Assembly (NCBI GenBank): GCA_903813345.2
Contig: CAIIXF020000010.1
Span: 14,629,181-14,693,180, forward strand
Reading direction: 5' to 3'
From: Owenia fusiformis
Lineage: Eukaryota; Annelida; Polychaeta; Sabellida; Oweniidae
Length of the DNA: 64,000 nucleotides
Position 1 is the first letter of the stretch. Every line of letters begins with the position of its first letter. The position numbers were made by a program, and so were the translations under genes. Shown here in pieces: positions 28,101 to 40,100 of the stretch. Under the pieces are notes generated by a model, which had not been told where the DNA came from, made no database searches, and saw only the letters and a list, made by a program, of their open reading frames with translations.

Positions 28101-31100
28101 CCTATTCATGATACGTTTCACTGCTTGTGATATACGTGTAAAAATTGAACATCCTTGATTAGACCCAAAAGGCAATCTGCTATCAAAGATATTAGTCACA
28201 GTTTCATCACCTTGAAATTTCCATTGCAGGCCTGTCATACAATAGTCAATACAAGATATAGGAACACTACGATAGGCATTTTTCAAGTCAATTTTTGCGA
28301 TGAAGTAATTAGGTTTGGCTAAACGTTTTGCTTTATCCAATGTTTCATATTTCACAGAATTACTTTCTGAATAGTCATTCATAGCACAGCCTACAGGTCT
28401 ACTACCATCATGTATAAGTCGAACATCCACTCCACTTGATTTTGGAATCGCCGCAAGTGGACTAACAATTTTTGGAACAGTTTTGGCAATGATATAACAT
28501 CCATGTTTTATTTGGGTTTTCAATTCCTTTTCAACTAATGTCCTATGTTCAAATGCTGACTTGTGGTTTTGCATATATACAGATTTTACTTTCACTTCAT
28601 TATCAATGTCTGTGATTCTAAATCCACTTTTAATACCATTCATTATATAATCATAATCACAATCATTCTTCATTAAACGTTCCCATTCCTCATGCTTAGA
28701 GGATATTGAATAGTAATTACCAAGGAAATCAGTATTACATGGGTCTATCAAACCAAATGGAGACTGTTTATTCTGCGACTGTCTGTCCTATTCATCTTTT
28801 GTACTTGAAGACTCGGTCTTCGGATGATCTTTCCCATGATGTTCACTTTTATTACAGGTTTTGCATTTATGCGCAAACTTGCAGGCGTCCCCATATGAAC
28901 AAGTCCCTTTATTGTTCCATTGATCACAGTACAGTACCCTATTAGATGACCATGTTGAAGTTTTCTTTTTTCCAATGGCATTTGGTTTGTTAAAATCGTT
29001 TTTAGGGGGCCTCCTTTCTAAATGTACCTCTGATAGATGGGGAGTATCCGTTCCCCATCTAAACATGTATACATTTTGTTTTTTCCTATAGTCATCGTCA
29101 TATTTTAACACTGATGGCCATGTATACCTACACGCTAAGTTACCGATCTTTGCAGTATATGCTACATAATCCAAAACATCAATACTGCTCGACAAGAGAT
29201 GTTTACGCATGAGTTCCGCTTGTATTGAAGCATTAGCAGAAACCCATTGTGCTGGGGTCACATTTTCAATTTTTAATTTCGCTGTTTTACGTTTGAATGT
29301 ATATTCTCCAAAATCAATATCTGTGTCCTCCTCATGTTCTAGGCCAGGGACATAGTCAACTATTTTGAGATATGAATTATTACCTTTATCTCCTTTCCTA
29401 AAGAGGTAAACTTGAGGATCCATGTAATCGGCCTGATGGCGTTCTGCAGCTGTAGCTGGTTTGTTGCCAAGTAAGTCTTCGAGAAATTTTAATCCAACCG
29501 TAGCCTCTGTTGATTTTCCTGGCTGAACTTTCGAAATGTCTTCAAGGAGGGGGCCAGTGCCAGCCTCACGTTGTAACTGTTTTACCCCAGCTAGTAGGGA
29601 TCGTATTTCACCTTTTTTCAATGCAACACCGTCCAAATCCTCACTACTCATGTTGATAAGTGAAGAAATGTTGTCAAATCCTTCTGACAAGAGCCACTTT
29701 TGAGAGTCTTCTGTTATTTCAGAGAATTTAATCCACTTATCAAACTCAAATTTTTCCATGATGAGCTTAATTTTACTAACTATTACTAACAAAGATCAGC
29801 TTATTTGCAAATAAAGAGAAAACTACTGAGTAATTCCATATCACATGGCCTGAATTTTTTACTTCCTGTACAAAAGTTGCTACTGGTTAGGAATATTCAT
29901 ATTGTGTTTTAGCACAATCAGGCACCTGGCACAACCCACCCATCCATCCATATTTAATCTCAATTCTTCACAGAATATCATTTTATTTTGACATGATATC
30001 CTATGAATATCACAGTAATTATGGAATTACAAATAAAACATCAAAATATGCTAAATCAATGCATTATTATTATTCATTAATATCAACATAATTATTATGA
30101 TATTATAATATAATTGCTCGCCATTTTGAAAAAATAGGTATTATACCAGGTTGGTTGCATGTTTCTCCAGAGATCCAATGCACACAATCACATATGAAAT
30201 CAAAGGGAGATGTTCCAGTCACTGTGCACGTACCACCATTCTCACATGGACTCTGGACACATGCATCTGTAAACATTGGCATTTGAAAAAAAATATTTAA
30301 AATTAATGGATTAATACATGTACATTGTATACAAAATCTAAGTTGTTGAGTTTTTTGAGGTTTTTTATCCGAAGAGATAATTTGGTCAAGAATTGTCAAT
30401 TATGAAGTGTGAGTTCCAAGATCGTAGAATTTTGTCAAAGTTGCATATTGGTCTTGTTATTCATGGTATTTTTCTTTGCCTGCATTACCATTCATGGTAA
30501 GGTAAAAATATGATATTGCATGTACACAAATTCAATGAATTGAAACAGCATCTGATCTATGCACAGTTCTCTCCTCATTCAATGCTTTTTGGACAGGATG
30601 TACAAAATGTATGTTAGTAATTTAGAATTTCACACAATAGTAACTACTTTGTTTCTATCATTAATTTAGCCTAACCTTAACCAAATTACCTTAGGATTTC
30701 CACTGATAAGTTTGTTTGTCTCGGTTTGTAGAATTTTGTTCTGTTTTGAATTAGTTCTTGATATTTCTGTTCTTAGTTGACACAATATTGATCTCAAGGT
30801 TTGTATTATGGCATTTGTTATCACCATATTAGTCAATATATGGCACAGTTAGATTGATTTTTATTTTTCATGTATTGATTTTCAATTTTCTAATGAAAAA
30901 ATCATGGTGCTGAATATCTAAAATTAAAGGCTGAATGTTTTTAAAAGGGTAGTCAATATCACTTACCACACAAAGGGGCTTCTCCCTCTGAAACCTGAAA
31001 CAATAATTCTAATGATTAATTAGCGATTCCTTCTGCTGGCAAAAATCTGTCAGTGAGTGTAATATATGTGTCTCGTTGCAAATAAGGCATTATTGGCAGG

Positions 31101-34100
31101 AAAAATTTCCATGCATGAAATTTTCGGGAATTTTTTACTTTTCTATTTGGGTGCTTTTTATAATGGTCTGAAGGATGTATTTTCAATTTTCTAAATGCCC
31201 GGGCGCTAATTGCAGAGAATATAGTAAGTATTAACATGGAAGAATGTTTTTATCACACCCTAAGGTGCTATATTGTAATCAGTTTGCCGGGCGGTTGGGC
31301 GGGCGGGCGGTTGGACGGGCGGGCGGTTGGACGGGCGGGCGTCTCGAATAATCTTGTCTATAGGTTTCCAGCCAAACCGTTTGAGGGATTCATTTGAAAT
31401 TCTCAGGGATGTTTCTACCTATGAAAGTTTAGAACTGATTAGTTTTTCGGCATTCTGGGTAAATGTTAAGGCAGCCATTTTGGATTTTCCATCCTAAAAT
31501 CTTGTCTGTCAAGGCTTGTCTACAGGTTTCCAGCCAAACCGTTTGAGGGATTCATTTGGAATTCTCAGGGATGTTTCTACCTATGAAAGTTTAGAACTGA
31601 TTAGTTTTTCGGCATTCTGGGTAAATGTTAAGGTGGCCATTTTGGATTTTCCATCCTAAAATCTTGTCTGTCAAGGCTAATGTCTATAGGTTTCCAGCCA
31701 AACCGTTTGAGGGATTCATTTGGAATTCTCAGGGATGTTTCTGCCTATGAAAGTTTAGAACTGATTAGTTTTTCGGCATTCTGGGTAAATGTTAAGGCGG
31801 CCATTTTGGATTTTCCGTCCTAAAATCTTGTCTTTCAATTGGCTTGTCTACAGGTTTCCAGCCAAACCGTTTGAGGGATTCATTTGAAATTCTCAGGGAT
31901 GTTTCTACCTATGAAAGTTTAGAACTGATTAGTTTTTCGACATTCTGGATAAATGTTAAGACGGCCATTTCTGTTCAAGGGTGCGATATTGTTCACCGTG
32001 TGTATTTTTTGTGGTTCACATCATTCTGAGTTACATTCCATCAACATAAAAACCAATTACAATCGGTAAAATTGATTATCTGTGGATGTGAAAGCTCCCA
32101 AGTAATTTTCGCACCGATCCATATTCTTCAATTGTGAGCTTTTTATCATTTGGCTGTAGTTATAAATGATTTCCAAAAACCATTACAGCTGTTAGCTTCC
32201 TGTTTTCAATGATACCTTTTGGAGAGATGTCTCTATGTTGTTGGACATTTTTTTGAAAATAATTCTTAGCTGATTAGGTTTGGGGCAGACTTTTTGAATG
32301 TTTTAAGAAATGACTGGATGTATTATTTAATTTAGGCCTAATTGGATTTTATTCAAATTGTATTGGTTAATACCTTATTGGCATAGCAAAGCTGCATTTA
32401 AAATGGCAGCATTTTTTGTTAAAAGATGTTCTTTAATTTAAATACGATACGAGTTATGTTATTTTGTCCAAATTTTATAGGATTTTGTCTTATTGGAACA
32501 GGACCTCTGCTCGAGAGGGATTTTCAATATGGCCACTGAATTCAAAACTCAAAGTCTATCCACTTGAGATTTTTGTGCAGTTTTGTAGGTATGGGGCTCT
32601 CCCCAAGAGGGTGTCATGTCACATAAAAGGTGTAGATTTTGCCAAAAGGAGCAACAATACTATTTGTTACAACAAATAATTTTCCATGAGTGCCATTGAT
32701 ACAATGCTAAGATTCTTTGAAACCTTCGTTTATTTGTTTGACAATCAAAATTTTCATGGTTAATCACAACAAGTACATTGACACCTGATCATCCCATAGA
32801 ATGTCATTTGAGTTTTAGACAGATTCAGCCATCACTGTTTGATAAATCATGAAATTAAGTGATTATTGCAAGCTTTTAACATTGAAGTGAATTGCTGTCT
32901 GGCCCAAGCAAAATGAAGAATGACAAGGATGACATCAGTTATTTCAGCTTTAAGCTGTTAGCTTTCAGCTACTTTGTAGACTATAGAAACTATACTATTA
33001 TTTGAGAATTGTTCAAAAATACTACTTCAGACCAAAAACATTCTTACCTGCTTGTAATAGGTCATATCAGTGTTAGGAACTAATGCAGAATTATTTCCTT
33101 CAGCAATACACGGCACCAGATCACATTGTGCCATCCCTGTTTTACCAAGCTCAAAATTGAATGAATAACAATCATCTTTTTTCTCACATAAGAGGCTACA
33201 TTTAAGAGCACTTTTGACAGATCTATTCTCTAGTGTATACCCATCTAAAGACTGGCCGTCAACTCCTTTCTTGAATAAAGTATTAGATGTTGACGATAGT
33301 GAAACACCAATCAAGACCAAAAAATATATAATGTACTTTTTCACTCGTCCCATTGTGATAGGTTCCTTTTTCACTACTCCATGAGCTACTGCTTATTATA
33401 AAAAACCTTAAGATTTCTCCTGTATAAATGTTTTCTCATTATTGGGGCAGTGTATTTTGTATGGTTATAGATTACCCAATAACATTCTTTTATTTTTTGC
33501 ATTTCCTCATCATCGATTACATGTTAATTGAAAATAGGAATGTTTTGATACTACTGAATTAAAGGAGCCATTGTAAGTCTAAACCATATGACATATTTAG
33601 TGATGAAGACCTGGCAATGTATGAAGCAGCTGACTGAGTCTAATCAGTAGTAATAAGATTGTAGCTATGAGAAACTTAGGCATTAACATGCAAAAAATCG
33701 CCACAATTTGTTACAGATTCCAACCCCCAACGCAAATCGTCAACCACCGCCACAAAATGACGGAGACCATAACAATGTGGCGACATAAAAATGAGAAAAA
33801 ATGTACAGTGATTTGTTGTAAACAGGTGCTTTAAGTCATGATTCAAAAAGTTAAGACAAACTTAGTTAGGTGAGGCTTGTGAGAGCCTTTAACATTTGGA
33901 ATAATCAATGGAATAATCAAAACACATTGAATGAAATCTCTATTGATGAATAGACATTCAATACAAAATCTAAGTATGAAGTTGTATTGCTGGGACCTCC
34001 ATTGTGTTTTTTTCAATTATGTAACAGAATCTATGATTCTTTTAATTTGTCAGATACTTGCTTGATTTGAATGGCTATTATTGTTAACTTTTACTGTATA

Positions 34101-37100
34101 CAGTAAAATCTGTCTAATTTGAATGCCTCTGGGATCAGACAAAAGTGTTCGGATTAGCAGGTGTTCACATTTCAAGGTTTATGACTTCATGCAATTACTT
34201 TGCAATATCATATATTAGTTTGAGTTTTCATACACAGAAGTTAAAATTGTTGTTGTCTATCTTCTTTACAACCAAATAGTCCATTCTCCACTTGCTCCAA
34301 ATCCTGAAGTGAACTGTACTGCATTCACAGGATGTGAAAATGGATCATACCACTTCAGGAAGGTTTCTCTACCATACACATGGCCCTTGCCTACCTCTAT
34401 GTAACCACCTGCCCAGCTGATCTAAAATTGAAAATATTGAAATTCGACAAATATTATATGATGTCAAGCAAGGTTTTTCTGACTCAGTAAGTTTAAAATT
34501 AACATTGACTTTTACTGGAACATTGATTTAGAGAAAAAGCTTTGATCAGGGACAGACTTACATAATACATTTTTGTGATCTGACGATTATCATTATTAGA
34601 TGGATTAAAAAAAAGCATTTGAATTTGAATGGAATTGTTTCTCACCCAAAATGCTAATGTGGCATCACAGTATACAACTTGTCCATTATGGTACACTTTG
34701 AGTTTCCCTTGCCTTTTATCTGTTATGGCTGAAGTCTTTGGGCCATTATTCCAACCTTGGAGCAATATCTCATACACTGTAGGTGTCCTTATCAATGTTT
34801 CCTGCTGTCTTTGAAAGCTGGATATGTCCATCGTGGCACGTTCTTACATCAAATGTAAAGAAGTTAGTGCCAGTGACGTCTATTGGCTTGTGCTTGAAGT
34901 CATACTTGTTAGGGGCCGTCCAGATAGTTTTTACTCCTTCATTCAAACAGTTGCCTAGTGCCAGGTGTACCACACATAGTACAATGATGCATACACACAG
35001 CATAATTACCTTTAAATATTATTAAATTCAAATCAGAGTGCAAATCTAGGATGATCAATTTATATTTAGAAAAATAGGTTACTAATATAAAATCAAAACC
35101 CATATACACTAACAATAAGGAAATGAACATTTTGTCTAATTTTAATGTTCCTTTGAGGTATGTGATTTTGCAATGGCATTTTAAAAAGGCAAAAATGGAA
35201 AATACATAAATACTACCATGTCTTGGTCTTTCTGAATTTATACATTGGATATACAATTTTTGAGACAATAAACCCCAACTCTGGAGAGGTACTAACAGAT
35301 TGATTGCTGATTGTATTTGCTTGTACTATCATGGTACTCCTGATGTCTTCATAGTCTGAATGTTTATATGTTTAATGCATATGTCATAAGTGCTTTCATC
35401 CATGGGTGCTTTAAAGTGAGTGTGAATCTATATAGAGTGCACGGGTGTCTGTACTCGGGGACTATAAATGGGCTCAACCAAAGTTTGGCTCAGATAGGTG
35501 TCAGAGGACGGTCGAAACACATGCTTTACAATAATCCATATGCTTGCAAGTCTAACTATGTAACATATTTTATATTGCAAGTACGTATTCAAGATGTTAC
35601 TCATAAGGCATATTTTCATGTATTGAGTTTTGAGTATATATTTTGGATAAATATTGAAAATGTATACTGCATTATTTATCAGACCAACACCACAGGCTGG
35701 TATCGAAACATTTGTCTGCTTTGACGGAGCATGTTATTTTTCATAAAAAAACACTAAGAAAACCACATAATTTGTTTTTAACTCATATGTTTCGTTAAAC
35801 CAAAGAAAATTACTATTCCATGCAATGGATACATCATTTGCGGGTAACTTTCACTTCTGTTTGAAGTCCAATAACGCTGGGAGGAAAAGCTATTGAAAAT
35901 GGTGCCGGAAACAATAGTCTATAGAAACGATTGCAACATATGTTTATTTTCTATAAAATATGTGATAATCAGGGTTTTGTGTCAAATAAATGCCCTTTCA
36001 AATTAGTACATTTCCTTATTTATGTACTTTTTACCCATTTATAGAGAATGATGAAACTTTATGCAGTGCTTTAGTCGTACATTTTTTCTCAAGAGGGGTT
36101 TACCGCCACCTGTCCTTTGAAAAAAATTAAAAATGTGTTAAAATGCATTAATTTATTTGCGAATAATTGATGCTTCTACCGTATCTGTATTTTTACCATT
36201 GTCAACATTTAAAGTTGTAAAAAACACTTAGATTCCATCAAATAACGTCCTTGAAAAAAATTTCCTGGGGAAGCATACCCCCCGACCCCCGCGATACGTG
36301 CATGGCCTTCGGCCGCGCAATCAGGCATCCCTGAGTGTGCGTACCAACTCAAAATATAGCCCTACGCCCATGTTTACAAAGTGTAGATTGAAATGTGATA
36401 TTTTGAATATTTCAGATTTAATTATGGTAATATTTTTATTTCTTTCATAAAACTAATATTAGCGAACCCCCATCGTCGTTATTAAATTCAGAGGGCCATT
36501 GAAATTGATATTTACTCTAATCAAAATGAAATCTTACATAGTAGAGATACATGTAATGCATGATTGTACTTGAAAATGTAGTAAACAGCTAGTTCCATCT
36601 CTAAACATTCCTGGTGACAGAAAGCTCAATTTTCCTAGATGACATTAATGGGGGATTTAAAACATGAAATATTGGGCGGTTCGCTAATATTTGTTTTATA
36701 AAAGAAATAAAAATAGAACCATAATTAAATCTTAAATACTCAATAGATTACAATTCAATCTACACTATGAAAAAGAAATCAAAATTGTTGGTGACATTGA
36801 TAACGTCCAAATAAGGCGACAAACTCATTCTCCAAACCGAGAATGGTTCTTTATAGGTACATATATCAGTTAATGATATTTTATATGGAAAATATTAATC
36901 GCTATAACCAGAAAACGATCAACCATATTCAAACATAAGAGATCCGGTTGTGTAGTTGAACAAACGTTTAGGGTATGATATGAATATTTTATTATTTTTT
37001 TATGATTTTTTATTTGAAAAACAAAGGATGTATTCTTCGAAAATCCACCCATAAATTGAGCTGCAAGACCACATCACAATATATATGTCATGTGGTTAAA

Positions 37101-40100
37101 CAGGGTATACATGTAATTAAATGCATAGGAATATATGCAGAACGCTTAATGATATTCATTTATATGGAAAATATTAATCGCTATAATCAGAAAAATGAAA
37201 ATGCATACAAAATGTTATTGCCATACTCAAATGATCTTACAAAAGAATGCAGAGGTGACATCTACGTGTAAAAGAGATTAAGATGATTGGAACTAGGCCT
37301 AAAAATTACTTTACATTAAAGTGTGTATTTTTTATCGCACTTTGCTATATTGTCGTCGTCTTGTGCTGTTGGGCGGGCGTGCGGGCGGGCGGGACATAAA
37401 CCAAATCTTGTCATCAAATTTCCAGGATAACTGCATACCTGTTCAACTTGAAATTTTTACAGATGCAAGAGCAGACTAGTACCAAAATCTGATTAGGTTA
37501 AGGGCATGCTGGGTAAACTATGTGGCGGCCATTTTGAATTTTTCAACAAATCTTGTCATCAAAATTCCAGGAAAACCACTTATCAGTTCAACTTGAAATT
37601 TTTACAGATGCAAGAGCAGACTATTGCCAAGATCTGATTAGGTTTTGGGTATGCTGGCTGAATTACATGGTGGCCATTTTGAATTTTTCAATTTGGCGGC
37701 CATTTTGAATTTTTCAACTTGCTCCAAATTGACCCAATTTTTTTCAAAAACATCTACAAGTTCTCAGAAGTTCAAATCTGACCTTAGATTTCAGATTTGA
37801 ACTTTCATTCACCTTCAGTGACCTTGAAAAGGTCAAAAAAGTTGATTTTCTAAATTGATATTTTGGATTTAAATTTAGGTCAGCTTAATTACAAAACACC
37901 TACTGAGGTCTGAAAAAGTTAAATTTTCAACGTCGAAGGTCAAGGTCATTAAACTAGGTCACAAATGATGTTATCCAAGTTTCTCAAAGTTTGAGACTAC
38001 AAATCAATTCTTGTCATCAAAATTCCAAGAAAACCGCTAACCTGTTCAACTTGAAATTTTTACACAAGCAATAGCAGACTAGTTCCAAGATCTGATTAGG
38101 TTAAGGGCATGCTGGGTAAACTACGTGGCAGCCATTTTGAATTTTTCAACAAATCTTGTCATCAAATTTCCAGGAAAACCACTTATCCGTTCAACTTGAA
38201 ATTTTTACACATGCAAGAGCAGACTATTGCCAAGATCTGATTAGGTTTTGGGTATGCTGGCTGAATTACATGGTGGCCATTTTGAATTTTTCAATTTGGC
38301 GGCCATTTTGAATTTTTCAACTTGCTCCAAATTGACCAAATTTTGTTTTTAAAAACATCTACAAGTTCTCAGAAGTTCAAATCTGACCTTAGATTTCAGA
38401 TTTGACCTTTCGTTGACCTTCAGTCCCCTTGAAAAGGTCAAAAATTTGATTTTCTAAATTGATATTTTGGATTTAAATTTAGGTCAGCTTAATTACAAAA
38501 GACCTACTGAGGTCTGAAAAAGTGAAATTTTCAAGGTCGAAGGTCATCAAATTAGGTAACAAACAATGTTATCTAAATTTTCCCAAAGTTCAAGACTACA
38601 AATAAATTCTTGTCATCAAAATTGCAGGAAAACCGCTGACCTTGTCAACTTGAAATGTTTACAGATGCAAGAGCAGACTAGTGCCAAGGTCTGATTAGGT
38701 TTTGGCCATGCTGGGTAAATTGCATGGTGGCCAGTTTGCTCTTCAAAGTGCGATATTTATCACTGTGTGTCTTGTTTGTATTAAAATCTTAACATCATTC
38801 TGCTTCATATTCAGGCATAAAAAATGGGGGTCACTGACTTTGTTTTTTACTTAAACATAGAAAACATTTTGGTACTCCATGTTAGGGTGTAGGCGAGTAG
38901 GCATGGGCGTAGCGCCTATTACGCAAAATACGCACAGGCGTACCAAATGAATTTGAAAACAATTAAAAATGTGTTAAAATGCATAAATTTATTTGCAAAT
39001 TTATTGATGCTTTAACCTATCGTATCTGTATGTTTACCATTATCAACATTTAAAGTTGATAAAAACGCTTAGATTCCATCAAATAACATCCTTGAAAAAT
39101 ATGCTCCCCCGGACCCCCCGCGATGTGCGGCCTTCGGCCACACAATCAGGCATCCCCGAGTGTGTGTAACAACTCAAAATATAGCCCTACGCCCATGGTA
39201 GGGGATTTAGAGGATGGAATATCTCAAAATCTGAACGATCAGTTTTTTAAAATTTTGCACACATGTTAGTTTATTAAGCATAATTGATCTTAAGAAAATA
39301 AAAATTATACGTCACTGACTACGTTTTTTAATAAAGGTCCTCGAATGAATATTTTTGCGATGGTTTTACATTTTCATTCAACTTATGGAGTGATTAATAT
39401 TCATAAACTTCCTATTATTTACTCTAAAAAGAATCTTCTTGTGTGTCAGACTTTCAGACCAGAAGTACAAAGGGCAACATAAAAATATATAAACTTATTT
39501 TTGCCAATAACCTAATCATACTCATATAAATTATTATGCAAAATAATGATACATTTGTTGTAAAACTATTCAAATCTAATTTCTTCAATAAATCGTCCTT
39601 TTTCCTAGAACACATGTTGATATATAGCTATCAGCTGTACTGTATTTGTAATGTCGATAACAGAAAATTAACACTATTTGAACAGACACCAACAACATAC
39701 ATTTTTATTCTAAATTCCTTTGCTTTGCATTTCATAACCATTAAACAAAAACATTTTCAGCTCATGAATTTATTATAATTTCAGAACAACTATTTGGTAC
39801 AGATCTATCTCTCTTTATCTAATATCCTCTGTAAAGCCAGTAATGTTCACTATTAAACATAGACTGTCCATGTTCCATTTGCTCCAAATCCTGAAGTGAA
39901 CTGCACTGCATTCACAGGATGTGGTGATGGGTCCTTCCACTGCAGGAAGGTATCTCTACCATACACATGGCCCCTGCCCACCTCTATGTAACCACCTGAC
40001 CAGCTAATCTAAAATTTAAAAAGTTGAAATTTTATGAATATTTTTTGATGGCAAATAAGATATATTCTGACTCACTTACTTTTAAACTGTACATTTTTAC

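Larger units (their letters stand above)
25559..29983 (-). mobile_element. Ngaro-like tyrosine-recombinase retrotransposon, apparently intact
   Basis: Split direct repeats in the Ngaro order, read on the minus strand: A1 (29983-29847), three ORFs, B1 (26024-25923), A2 (25925-25789), a 128-bp spacer and B2 (25660-25559). A1 and A2 (137 bp) and B1 and B2 (102 bp) look identical. A TTT core is shared at both outer ends and at the A2/B1 junction, and there is no target duplication, as expected for tyrosine-recombinase integration. The three ORFs (gag-like, RT-RNase H, recombinase) are uninterrupted. There is no DIRS-type inverted terminus. The identity of the repeats points to a recent insertion. 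Confidence 0.88.

Noticed and set aside
31340-31970. CRISPR array
   Set aside because: Repeats of about 170 bp without spacers in a eukaryotic intron; they are tandem units of a mobile element.
35368-35724. 118-codon frame between genes B and C
   Set aside because: No recognisable domain, and a minus-strand frame overlaps it. Not supported as a gene.
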